The position numbers were made by a program, and so were the translations under genes. DNA of 64,000 nt, taken from assembly GCF_023022965.1 (NCBI RefSeq), contig NZ_CP095462.1, forward strand, positions 1-64,000, written 5' to 3'. The notes beneath the pieces are model-generated. The model saw nothing but the letters and a program-made list of their open reading frames with translations. It was not told the origin of the DNA and did no database searches. This stretch comes from Ectobacillus sp. JY-23 (GTDB taxonomy: Bacteria > Bacillota > Bacilli > Bacillales > Bacillaceae_G). Shown here one piece after another: positions 27,541 through 35,210 of this stretch (the stretch's first letter is position 1; each line of letters opens with the position of its first letter).

Positions 27541-27555
27541 CACCGCTTGTTATTA
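27528..27555 (+). terminator. Probable terminator of the MMPL gene
   Basis: AAGCGGTG/CACCGCTT stem overlapping the stop codon; the T-tract is interrupted (TTGTTATT). Confidence 0.6.
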
Positions 27556-27675
27556 CAAAACCCATCAATTGCGAAGAGGTAAGTTGTATAGATAAACGTA
27601 TTTATTCGAACGTATGAATGACAGCCTTCACTTTGGCTAATAGTATGTGGTAAGAATACTAAGGCGGGTGAGGGC

Positions 27676-28107
27676 ATGTTCGGATTTAAGTTCAGACTTA
27701 ACGACACCGTACAGTTCACGCAAAACGACGGACATATTTATCGCATTGTTGGCTATCGTTTAGAAAAAAGCTTATATGCGCAAGAAGCACATGTTATTTA
27801 CGAGCTGTTTCGCGAGTTTGACGGTCATACATTGGATGCAGAGGAAGAGGAGCTTGTTAAGGTTGTCCAGGTGGAGAATGAATATTATAAAATTCAAGAT
27901 ATGTGGGGCTACAGCTATCCGGTGAAGGTCAAGAAAGTACCTGATAAGAAAATGGAATTGCCCCTTCCGCAGCAAATGGACTTGCTATTAGATGCATACA
28001 ATGATTATCGCAAGCTTGCTTCGTTTTTTAATGATTTATCATATGAAATGAAGGCAGAGGAGATTCTCGGTAAGATGAAAGCAATGAAAAACAGTCCGCC
28101 TGCGTAG
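27676..28107 (+). CDS. Conserved hypothetical protein
   Basis: 143 residues, soluble and mixed charge. The N-terminal half is beta-rich (FRLNDTVQFTQNDGHIYRIVGYRLE), and a Tyr/Trp-rich middle (YYKIQDMWGYSYPVKVKKV) follows. The C-terminus is helical with a DLLLDAYNDYRKLASFF stretch. SD AAGGCGGG. A small-beta-barrel domain in the N-terminal half is possible. I do not recognise the family and the neighbours give no hint. Confidence 0.68.
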   Translation: MFGFKFRLNDTVQFTQNDGHIYRIVGYRLEKSLYAQEAHVIYELFREFDGHTLDAEEEELVKVVQVENEYYKIQDMWGYSYPVKVKKVPDKKMELPLPQQMDLLLDAYNDYRKLASFFNDLSYEMKAEEILGKMKAMKNSPPA

Positions 28108-28124
28108 GGTGGACTGTTTTGTTT
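28091..28124 (+). terminator. Terminator of the hypothetical gene
   Basis: ACAGTCC/GGACTGT stem with inner G-C pairs and TTTTGTTT, overlapping the stop codon. Confidence 0.75.
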
Positions 28125-28234
28125 AAACCTATATAGGTTCATGTAGTGTTTCGACAAATGGGCAAGAGGAACGAAAACATCAGAAGGTTTCAGTGTTGTA
28201 CGGTCCTAGGGAGCAGGGGCGGCTATTAAGTCCT

Positions 28235-28268
28235 AACTCTAACCGCACATGGCCCGTTCTTCTCTCCT
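28235..28268 (+). repeat. Dispersed 38-bp repeat, copy 1
   Basis: CTCTAACCGC, then a 4-nt deletion relative to the other copies, then ATGGCCCGTTCTTCTCTCC. Related copies lie at 29250-29288 (inverted) and 44950-44987 (same strand). Confidence 0.6.
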
Positions 28269-28286
28269 AAAAAACAATGTCGATTT

Positions 28287-28895
28287 TTATATATATACAG
28301 GTTCTTGCTTTCTATAGTATAAGACGAGGTCCGTCATGTACGCGCACACCGCTACAGAAAGTATGGTATAAGCAACCTCATTCCAGCTCAAGTACATAAG
28401 AGATGCCAATAAAACAACCGCATCAAATACAAAATATACTTTACCGACGGATAAGCGTGAAATTTTGCTGATTAACAGGGATAAAATATCATCTCCGCCT
28501 GTTGCGCCGCCGTGGCGTAAAATCAATCCAAGTCCAGCACCGACGAGTACACCGCCTATAATAGACGCTACAAACAGATGCTGTGACAGATTCAATGAAA
28601 ACGGTGAGTAACGTTCCATCAACGCATAAAAAATGGAGAATGATGTCGCGCCAATAATGGTGTTAATCGCAAGGCGTTTACCAAGCAACTTCGATCCGAC
28701 CAATATAAGCGGAATATCAAGCAACAGCGTAGTGACGGCAGGAGAAATATTAAAGTACTGCTTGACAAGCAAAGCGATACCGATAAAGCCTCCCTCTGCT
28801 AAATTGTTTTGTACATGAATGTGATAAAACGCAGCCGCCAATACAAACGAACCAAACACAATCATACTTGCTTCTTTCCAACGAATCCATTTCAT
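28287..28895 (-). CDS. YitT-family membrane protein
   Basis: 202 residues with five predicted membrane helices. N-terminal GSFVLAAAFYHIHVQNNLAEGGFIGIA and the glycine motif LGLILRHGGATGGDD are hallmarks of the YitT/YpjC (DUF161) family. It lacks the C-terminal DUF2179 cytosolic domain of the long members, so it is the short form. The function of the family is unknown. SD AAAGAGGAA about 6 nt before the ATG. The upstream region has nested CAGTTAG palindromes, and inverted copies of a 38-bp repeat flank the whole unit. Confidence 0.85.
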   Translation of the reverse strand: MKWIRWKEASMIVFGSFVLAAAFYHIHVQNNLAEGGFIGIALLVKQYFNISPAVTTLLLDIPLILVGSKLLGKRLAINTIIGATSFSIFYALMERYSPFSLNLSQHLFVASIIGGVLVGAGLGLILRHGGATGGDDILSLLISKISRLSVGKVYFVFDAVVLLASLMYLSWNEVAYTILSVAVCAYMTDLVLYYRKQEPVYI

Positions 28896-28913
28896 AGTTA
28901 TTCCTCTTTCGCA

Positions 28914-28976
28914 GTTAGTTTTTTGAACGGTTTCTGAAACTAACTACGTAGCAGCAGTTAGTTTCTTAGCTAACTG
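28914..28976. promoter_or_regulatory. Nested palindromes upstream of the YitT-type gene
   Basis: Two inverted repeats in tandem: GTTAGTTT/AAACTAAC (28914-28944) and CAGTTAG/CTAACTG (28955-28976). GCAGTTAGTTT is directly repeated at 28911 and 28954. They lie between a TATATA (28980-28985; the palindromic -10 for the minus-strand gene) and the ATG. A repressor-binding region is likely. Confidence 0.5.
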
Positions 28977-29249
28977 TGCTATATATAACAAAAGGAATAA
29001 CGTGGTCGTTGATTCCGCATAATTTCGCCCACTTTCGTTTTTGTTCACTTTAGATGGAATCAGCGAACAAAAACGCTACGTATAAGATAAATCACGACGT
29101 TGCCAGATGCTCCTTCGAGCAAGCATGATATCAAAATCCTTTCTGTATAAGATGTACCTCTATTTTATCATATGAAAAAGGGAGAGAAGAAAGAATTTGC
29201 TTTCTTTACATTATTTTAAGAAAAGGAAACCAAAGCCTTTTTAATTATA
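28977..29249. other. Gene-free interval
   Basis: Upstream of the YitT-type gene. No ORF with an SD on either strand; AT-rich near 29160-29240. It leads into repeat copy 2 and the repeat island. Confidence 0.45.
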
Positions 29250-29288
29250 GGGGAGAGAAGAACGGGCATTGTGTAGTAGCGGTTAGAG
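29250..29288 (-). repeat. Dispersed 38-bp repeat, copy 2 (inverted)
   Basis: Read on the minus strand: CTCTAACCGCTACTACACAA, then TGCCCGTTCTTCTCTCCC. It differs at about 7 of 38 positions from copy 3 (44950-44987). It is inverted relative to copy 1, so the pair brackets the YitT-type gene. Confidence 0.65.
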
Positions 29289-29432
29289 AACGTGTGCGTA
29301 GTAAGACCAGATGTAGTGAAATGCGTGGATAGTTTGGAGGGAATAGCTAAGAGAGAGTCAGGTGAAGGGAATATGGATTGGCAACACCAAACTAGACAGT
29401 TTTATCAAGGTGCGTCCTTTTGTGCACCTACG

Positions 29433-29459
29433 CTGTAACCGATGATTTATCGGTTACAG
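29433..29459. repeat. Perfect 11-bp-arm hairpin
   Basis: CTGTAACCGAT/ATCGGTTACAG with a 5-nt loop and no T-tract. A second small hairpin (AGGTGCG/TGCACCT) lies just before it. Both fall in the gene-free repeat island; function unknown. Confidence 0.55.
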
Positions 29460-29585
29460 ATGGCATAAACGTAAATAAATTCAGCAGGAATGTCTTAGGT
29501 AGGAAGCTGACTTTGCAACCTTTGAACAAATATGCGTTTTATTCTTAATACAGGTATAACGCTAGGAGCGAACCACTAGAAGGCT

Positions 29586-30145
29586 GAACCCAGAGCTAGG
29601 TGTCCCGCAAGAACGTGTCGCGGATCATGAGAGGGAGTAAATCTGGGGTTAGGTGTCCCGCAAGAACGTCTCGCAGACCAAAAGAGAGAGTAAATCTGGG
29701 GTTAGGTGTCCCGCAAGAACGTCTCGCAGACCACAAGAGAGAGTAAATCTGGGGTTAGGTGTCCCGCAAGAACGTGTCGCGGATCATGAGAGGGAGTAAA
29801 TCTGGGGTTAGGTGCCCCGCAAGAACGTGTCGCGGACCACAAGAGAGAGTAAATCTGGGGTTAGGTGTCCCGCAAGAACGTGTCGCGGACCACAAGAGAG
29901 AGTAAATCTGGGGTTAGGTGTCCCGCAAGAACGTGTCGCGGACCACAAGAGAGAGTAAATCTGGGGTTAGGTGTCCCGCAAGAACGTCTCGCAGACCACA
30001 AGAGAGAGTAAATCTGGGGTTAGGTGTCCCGCAAGAACGTGTCGCGGATCATGAGAGGGAGTAAATCTGGGGTTAGGTGCCCCGCAAGAACGTGTCGCGG
30101 ATCATGAGAGACGGGAAATCTGAGATCAGGTACCCTGCAATATTG
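29586..30145. repeat. 53-bp tandem repeat (minisatellite), ~10 units
   Basis: The string GTCCCGCAAGAACGT (or GCCCCGC variant) recurs exactly every 53 bp, at 29601, 29654, 29707, 29760, 29813, 29866, 29919, 29972, 30025 and 30078, with a decayed eleventh start at 30131. Units differ at linked sites: GTGTCGCGG versus GTCTCGCAG, and ACCACAAGAGAG versus ATCATGAGAGGG. There are no spacers and no long reading frame (53 is not a multiple of 3). Non-coding by appearance. Confidence 0.95.
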
Positions 30146-30507
30146 TTGGATAGGCCACACTGAGTTGGACAGTTTCATTAAATTGCAATTGTCCATATCT
30201 TCCCAGTCACTTTCTGAACAGAAACTAAAACCAACTAACATATCCATCCACCATCCCGCATAAACCAAACTAAAGCCCCATACATAACAGGATCCTAAAC
30301 AACTGTCCTGATTCATGCACACTCAGTCACACGTGTTCGAGTTGCTTGTGCAAGACAATCCGAACCACATCAGCAACGAGATGTATACCTGCGAACTGAA
30401 ACTGAAGACACATACGAAAGACCTCTGGGTTGTCAGAGGCCTTTTTCTTTATTCATTTATGAATTGAATTTATAGGAATTCTGTCCAACTAAGTGTAGCC
30501 TATCCAA
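30146..30507. mobile_element. Small element with 27-bp inverted ends (MITE/IS remnant)
   Basis: The left end (30146-30172) and right end (30481-30507) match in inverted orientation at 25 of 27 positions. The inner parts read AGTTGGACAG, like the termini of IS3-family (IS150-type) elements. The 362-bp body has no transposase ORF but a terminator-like hairpin at 30420-30446. A poorer copy of the end (CAAACTAGACAGTTTTAT) lies near 29390. Most likely a non-autonomous derivative or deletion remnant. Confidence 0.62.
30420..30446 (+). terminator. Terminator-like hairpin inside the IR element
   Basis: CCTCTG/CAGAGG stem and a CTTTTT tail. No gene precedes it, so it may be a remnant of one or insulate the downstream gene. 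Confidence 0.6.
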
Positions 30508-30602
30508 TAGCGATTAGGACTAAAGCGCAGTTCTTGATTTTATTCTTTTTTCCTTTGGTAATTCGGTCATGTTTCCAGTACAATGGACGGAGAAGGTGAT
30601 AT

Positions 30603-31505
30603 ATGATGAAAACAACAAAACAAGGAGAATGGTGCCATATTACAGTACCTGCGTGTTGGCGCGGGCGCACCATTGAGGATATTTTAAAAAAGGAATGGGG
30701 CGTACCTAAAAAGCTATTGCACCAATTTCGTATGGACAAAGCCATCTTATATAATGGAGAAGTGGTGAGATGGAGTGAAAAGGTAGAAGAAGGAGAAACA
30801 CTCTCAGTTCGCTTATTTAAACAAGAGGAGTATGATGTGAAACCCCAAGCACCTGCGGCCGCTGTATTATATGAAGATGACCATGTATTAATTGTAAATA
30901 AACCAGTGCAATTGGATACGCATCCTACGGAAAAAGGTGGCACCGGTACGCTGGCAAACCAGGTGGCATATCATTTACAAGAAGAAGGTATACAGACGAA
31001 AGTCCGGCATATTCATCGGCTGGATAAGGATACAACTGGAGCGGTTGTATTTGCGAAGCATGCGTTGGCTGGTGCTATTATGGATCGTTTATTGCTTGAG
31101 CGCTCTATTAAACGGACCTATGTTGCGCTTGTAACTGGTAAGCTACAAACAAAGCAAGGTGTGATTAACGCTCCAATTGGACGAGATCGTCATCATCCAA
31201 CGCGCAGACGCGTATCTCCAAAAGGAGATGCTGCAGTTACACATTATAAAGTGATACGCTACTTGCCTGAAAAAAATATATCGCTTGTGGAACTAGGGCT
31301 GGAAACAGGGCGTACACATCAAATTCGCGTACATATGAGTCATATTGGCCATCCGCTTTTAGGAGATGCTTTATACGGCGGGAGCACAGTATTTCTAAAG
31401 CGCCAAGCTTTGCATGCGGCTCACATTCGTTTACAGCATCCAATCACGAGCGAAAATCTTACAGTACAAGCGCCCTTACCGACAGATTTACAAACGTTAT
31501 TATAA
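30603..31505 (+). CDS. RluA-family pseudouridine synthase
   Basis: 300 residues. An N-terminal S4-like RNA-binding part (about 15-75: TIEDILKKEWGVPKKLLHQF) is followed by the RluA catalytic domain with HRLDKDTTG (catalytic Asp in RLD, about residue 141). GRTHQIRVHMSHIGHPLLGD closes the active site. It converts uridine to pseudouridine in rRNA or tRNA; the target position is not predictable. It resembles B. subtilis YhcT/YjbO. Two adjacent ATGs (30603, 30606) follow GGAGAAGGTG. Confidence 0.92.
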   Translation: MMKTTKQGEWCHITVPACWRGRTIEDILKKEWGVPKKLLHQFRMDKAILYNGEVVRWSEKVEEGETLSVRLFKQEEYDVKPQAPAAAVLYEDDHVLIVNKPVQLDTHPTEKGGTGTLANQVAYHLQEEGIQTKVRHIHRLDKDTTGAVVFAKHALAGAIMDRLLLERSIKRTYVALVTGKLQTKQGVINAPIGRDRHHPTRRRVSPKGDAAVTHYKVIRYLPEKNISLVELGLETGRTHQIRVHMSHIGHPLLGDALYGGSTVFLKRQALHAAHIRLQHPITSENLTVQAPLPTDLQTLL

Positions 31506-31506
31506 G

Positions 31507-31541
31507 AAAAAGGTGTCTCTTATCATAAGAGACACCTTTTT
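31507..31541. terminator. Bidirectional terminator
   Basis: AAAAAGGTGTCTCTTA/TAAGAGACACCTTTTT 16-bp perfect stem with a 3-nt loop. It serves the synthase gene and the convergent CAP gene. Confidence 0.93.
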
Positions 31542-31556
31542 GTCATGACAGTTTTT

Positions 31557-32309
31557 TTATTTAGAAATGAACATTTGTACCCAGCAATTTGTGCCGCTTG
31601 TATGACCTACACCAATATGTGTGTAGGATTGATTCATAATATTAGCACGGTGTCCTGGGCTATTCATCCAGTCTGTCACAACTTGTTGGGCAGTACGCTG
31701 TCCTTTAGCAATATTTTCACCGGCGGAGCGGTATGAAATGCCAAAAGAACGCATCATGTCAAATGGAGAACCGTATGTTGGGCTTGTGTGTGAGAAGTAG
31801 CCCTTACTTTCCATATCAACAGCCTTTGCCCCAGCAACTTTAGACAACGCAGTATCCATTTTTAAATCCGCTAAACCGGCTTTACGACGCTCTATGTTTG
31901 TCAGCTCCACAACCTGCATCAAGGTACTATCAGATAAGTTTGGTGTCGTCGTGTTCGGTGTAGTTGGTGCCGGTGTTGTTGTGTTTGGTACTGTAGGCGT
32001 CGGAACTGTTGGTGCCGGTGCTGGTGTTGTAACATTTTCCCCTGTATTTGGGCGTGTATAATTATAGTTGTAGTTGTTGTAACGGCTGTATCGCTCTCCG
32101 CGCATATAGCGGTTTAAATCGCTATATGGAGAATAAGGTGTTGCGGAAATTGGGCTTTTGGTAATATAGCCGTCACCTGTGTTAACGACTTTCTTGGTAG
32201 ATGGCTTTTCCATTTCACGTTGCTCTTGACCAGTTTTCATGTCGGAATTACATCCAAACAATGTAAGCGAAAGAGCAAGTGCAGCAGTTCCCTTTATAAT
32301 TCGATTCAT
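31557..32309 (-). CDS. CAP-domain lipoprotein (YkwD-like)
   Basis: 250 residues. Lipobox LFGC (Cys20) gives a membrane-anchored lipoprotein. A Tyr/Asn-rich stretch (SRYNNYNYNYTRP) and a Thr/Pro linker lead to a C-terminal CAP/SCP domain (~120-250). That domain has the conserved HTSPTYGSPFDMM, AGENIAKGQRTAQQVV and WMNSPGHRANIM blocks, including the His residues of the family cavity. Function in bacilli is unsettled; some CAP proteins are envelope or spore proteins. Its CAP domain is close to that of the next gene upstream: a local duplication with different anchors. Confidence 0.88.
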   Translation of the reverse strand: MNRIIKGTAALALSLTLFGCNSDMKTGQEQREMEKPSTKKVVNTGDGYITKSPISATPYSPYSDLNRYMRGERYSRYNNYNYNYTRPNTGENVTTPAPAPTVPTPTVPNTTTPAPTTPNTTTPNLSDSTLMQVVELTNIERRKAGLADLKMDTALSKVAGAKAVDMESKGYFSHTSPTYGSPFDMMRSFGISYRSAGENIAKGQRTAQQVVTDWMNSPGHRANIMNQSYTHIGVGHTSGTNCWVQMFISK

Positions 32310-32432
32310 GCTTTGTGGCCCCCTTATAAGAAAAGTCTCTTATAGTGTGGCACAAATGGCGGAAAGCATGTTTAGCAATAATTCACAGAAAAGGCGACGT
32401 ACATGTATGAAACGGAGCAACTGTGAAACAAT

Positions 32433-32463
32433 AAAAAAGCCTTGCACTACATGCGCAAGGCTA
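32433..32463 (-). terminator. Terminator of the second CAP gene
   Basis: On the minus strand AGCCTTGC/GCAAGGCT stem followed by T6, directly after the stop. Confidence 0.87.
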
Positions 32464-32471
32464 ATCCATCA

Positions 32472-33272
32472 TTATTTAGAAATGAACATTTGTGTCCAAA
32501 CATTTTTTCCTTCCACGTAACCCACACCAATATGTGTGTACGTGTTATTTAGAATGTTAGCACGGTGTCCTGGGCTGTCCATCCAAGCTTTTACAACTTC
32601 TTCTGGTGTACGCTGTCCCATTGCGATGTTTTCACCTGCTGTGCGGTAAGAGATACCAAACTGCTTCATCATATCAAACGGAGATCCGTAAGTTGGGCTC
32701 GTATGTGAGAAGTAATTTTTATTGTACATATCTTGAGATTTCGCTTTTGCTACTTTGCTCAGTGCTGTATCTGCTTTTAATGCTGGTAGACCGTTTTTTG
32801 CACGCTCTACGTTTGTTAATTCCACAACACGTTGCTCATACTGACTAAGTCCAGTCGCAGGAGCTGGAGCCGGCTCAGGTTTTGGAGCAGGAGCTGGCTG
32901 CGGTGCTGGTTGTGGCTTTGGAGCCGGCGCAGGAGCTGGTGTAGGCTCAGGTTTTGGCACTGGAACTGGCGCAGGCTGCGGCGTAGGAGCCGGTGTTGGC
33001 GCTGGGTTTGGTGTAGGCTGCGTTGGCGCAGGTTGTCCTACTGTAAAGCAATCAACAGGCTTTATTTCTTTCCAAGTAAATGACTTATTTAAAAATGATG
33101 TAAAGAAATTTTGTAATTCTTGTTGATTCATAGGTTGATATAAAAACGCGAATGGTGATGCGTAAGTGACCTTTGTTGTTGGTTGTGCTGTTTCAGCTTT
33201 TGCTACGTTACCTCCAGCACCAAATGTTAAAGCAGTTGCTGCTGCTACTGATAATAAAAGTGTTTTTTTCAT
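32472..33272 (-). CDS. Secreted CAP-domain protein with Pro-rich linker
   Basis: 266 residues. A cleavable signal peptide (cut near AKA, ~residue 26) precedes a ~50-residue N-terminal region, then a long Pro/Ala linker (about 80-140: repeats of PAP, PTP, PKPEP). A CAP domain follows (HTSPTYGSPFDMMKQF, AGENIAMGQRTPEEVV, WMDSPGHRANIL). This layout matches YkwD-type secreted proteins. The Pro linker could span the cell wall. SD CAGGAGGT. It has its own terminator, so it is not co-transcribed with the lipoprotein paralogue 160 bp downstream. Confidence 0.88.
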   Translation of the reverse strand: MKKTLLLSVAAATALTFGAGGNVAKAETAQPTTKVTYASPFAFLYQPMNQQELQNFFTSFLNKSFTWKEIKPVDCFTVGQPAPTQPTPNPAPTPAPTPQPAPVPVPKPEPTPAPAPAPKPQPAPQPAPAPKPEPAPAPATGLSQYEQRVVELTNVERAKNGLPALKADTALSKVAKAKSQDMYNKNYFSHTSPTYGSPFDMMKQFGISYRTAGENIAMGQRTPEEVVKAWMDSPGHRANILNNTYTHIGVGYVEGKNVWTQMFISK

Positions 33273-33504
33273 GTTAGTACCTCCTGAATTGGTTTCATTT
33301 ATAGTAGAAACGAAATTGCTTCGGTGTGGTTGTTTGTTATGTCAGTTTGTTGTGCTCCCGTCTGACACATTCATAGTAACATAGTTTTTGAGAGAGAAAA
33401 GGCGGGATATTTTTCCTGTTATTCATTTTTTCTATGATTTTCCTAAAAAATCATATGAAAACGTTTTTTTAATTGTTTGCAACAGCAGACAGCACAAGTA
33501 ATTT

Positions 33505-33640
33505 GATTATGAACATGAACGCCATAGATTATATAAAAATTGGTTATAAATTCCTGATGGAAATTTTAAAATAGCGGTATATCAACAATTCAGAGAAGAT
33601 ATAAAGGATAAATGTGGTTGTTTTTTTAACACTTCTGTAA
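33505..33640 (+). pseudogene. Possible decayed coding fragment
   Basis: The plus-strand frame beginning GAT TAT GAA CAT reads as a protein-like stretch (YKNWL, an in-frame TAA, then IPDGNFKIAVYQQFREDIKDKC). The residue mix is normal for a soluble protein, but there is no start, no SD and an internal stop. No family recognised; it could be chance. Confidence 0.22.
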
Positions 33641-33659
33641 CATTACTGATACATTTTGT

Positions 33660-33693
33660 TAATAAAAAACGCATCCTTGTTATAAGGATGCGT
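33660..33693 (-). terminator. Terminator downstream of glcF
   Basis: On the minus strand ACGCATCCTT/AAGGATGCGT 10-bp stem with a 5-nt loop and T6, about 190 bp after the glcF stop. Confidence 0.8.
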
Positions 33694-33881
33694 ACTCGCA
33701 TGAAAAGCTAGTGTTTGGTTATCTTCCTATCGATTGCTGAATGTATAGTAAGCTGTATAGTTGTTACTGTGAAAACAACTTATCTCTGCCACATGACCTT
33801 ATACCTCTTTTATATCTATAGGAGGTTATCATGCGCTTTTGACAAGTTTAGTTTGCTTAACTTACATATAATAAGTCAACT

Positions 33882-35210
33882 TTACGACGTTTGTTTGGTA
33901 TACTCGAAGGCTTCTATTAAAAGGTCCACAATATGAACAGCTCTCATTTTATGAGACAATCCTTCCCGTTCAATGCCGAGCTTCATTTGCAGCAAGCAGC
34001 CAGGGTTAGCAGTAACGATTGTGGTTGCTTGGGTTTCCTGTACTTTTTCCATTTTATAATCCAAAAATTGCATGGACAATTCAGAGTGTACAATATTATA
34101 AACACCTGCTGAGCCGCAGCAACGGTCTGCATGCTGCATTTCACGATATGTTGCGCCCTGAATGCCTTGTAAAAGCGCACGTGGCTGCGCCGCTGTTTTC
34201 TGCACATTACGCAAGTGACAAGAATCCTGATAGGTAATGACCTGCGGTGGCAACTGTAAGTCGTATTGATGGAAATGTAGCTCATATAAAATAGCAGAAA
34301 TATCTTTAATTTTCTCCTTAAATCGTTTGCTACGTTCCGCCCATACAGGGTCGTCCTTTAATAGGTAATCATAATCAACAAGATACGCTCCGCAGCCACC
34401 GGCGTTGGTAATAATATAATCTACGCCAAGGTCTTCAAAAGCACGAATGTTTTTCTTGGCAAGCTCTCTTGCGCCGTCCTTCTCACCGGCATGTCCGTGC
34501 AGCGCACCACAACAGCCTTGATTTTTGGGGATTACGATTTCGCAACCCGCTAACTGAAGCAGCTTCATTGTCGCGTTGTTGGTTTCTAAAAACATTGTGT
34601 CCATCAGACAACCGCTAAAGAACGCAACGCGTTGCTTTTTTTCAATCAGCGGCGGTAAAAATTCTGGTCTGTTTTTCATCTCTTTCAGAGAAGGAACAGC
34701 AGGGAGAACGCGTTCCATTGTTGCTAATGTTTCAGGGAACAGCTTCATAATGCCAGATTTGCGCGCGATAGTCTGTAAACCTGTACGTTGATATAGGCCG
34801 AGTAATCCTGTCATTGTTCTCATTCGAGTTTGATGCGGAAACAAGCCTTCAAACACAACCTTACGCAGTACTTTGACAGGAGGGGAGAAGGATTTGTTTT
34901 GATTGATAATGTCCCGTGCTTCTTCTAATAAATGTCCGTAGTTAACACCGGACGGACAGACTGGCTCACAGGCGCGGCAGCCAAGGCACGTATTCAATGT
35001 GTTTTCTACATCTTCATCCGGCTCAATTAACCCATCCACTACAGCCTTCATCAAAGCAATACGACCACGCGGAGAGTGCGATTCCTGAAAACCAGATTGA
35101 ATGTATGTTGGGCAAGTTGGTAGACAAAATCCGCAGCGCATACAGTTCAGCAATTCATCCTCGTCCATGCGTGCTTTAAATTCTTCTTGAATTTTTGTTG
35201 CGTTTAGCAT
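33882..35210 (-). CDS. glcF: Glycolate oxidase iron-sulfur subunit GlcF
   Basis: 442 residues. Two 4Fe-4S clusters are carried by CMRCGFCLPTCP (~23-34) and CLGCRACEPVCP (~75-86). Two CCG domains follow, with GCLMDTM, QGCCGALHGHAG, DSCHLRN and RCCGSAG. It passes electrons from the flavoprotein GlcD to the membrane chain during oxidation of glycolate or a related 2-hydroxyacid. The ATG overlaps the glcD stop by one base. The order matches B. subtilis ysfC-ysfD. Confidence 0.92.
   Translation of the reverse strand: MLNATKIQEEFKARMDEDELLNCMRCGFCLPTCPTYIQSGFQESHSPRGRIALMKAVVDGLIEPDEDVENTLNTCLGCRACEPVCPSGVNYGHLLEEARDIINQNKSFSPPVKVLRKVVFEGLFPHQTRMRTMTGLLGLYQRTGLQTIARKSGIMKLFPETLATMERVLPAVPSLKEMKNRPEFLPPLIEKKQRVAFFSGCLMDTMFLETNNATMKLLQLAGCEIVIPKNQGCCGALHGHAGEKDGARELAKKNIRAFEDLGVDYIITNAGGCGAYLVDYDYLLKDDPVWAERSKRFKEKIKDISAILYELHFHQYDLQLPPQVITYQDSCHLRNVQKTAAQPRALLQGIQGATYREMQHADRCCGSAGVYNIVHSELSMQFLDYKMEKVQETQATTIVTANPGCLLQMKLGIEREGLSHKMRAVHIVDLLIEAFEYTKQTS

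Larger units (their letters stand above)
33273..33881. other. Gene-free interval upstream of the CAP gene
   Basis: About 600 bp without an intact gene. It holds the promoter region of the CAP gene (right of 33273), a possible coding remnant (33505-33640) and the glcDF terminator (33660-33693). Confidence 0.5.

Noticed and set aside
29586-30145. CRISPR array
   Set aside because: The 53-bp units are contiguous, with no unique spacers between them, and no cas genes are nearby.
30020-30322. 100-residue minus-strand ORF
   Set aside because: It runs out of the minisatellite across the inverted-repeat end; Cys/Trp-rich composition, no SD, no coding pattern.
32832-33083. Arg/Trp/Ser-rich 83-residue ORF
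   Set aside because: Antisense of the Pro/Ala linker of the CAP protein; composition is a by-product of that repeat.
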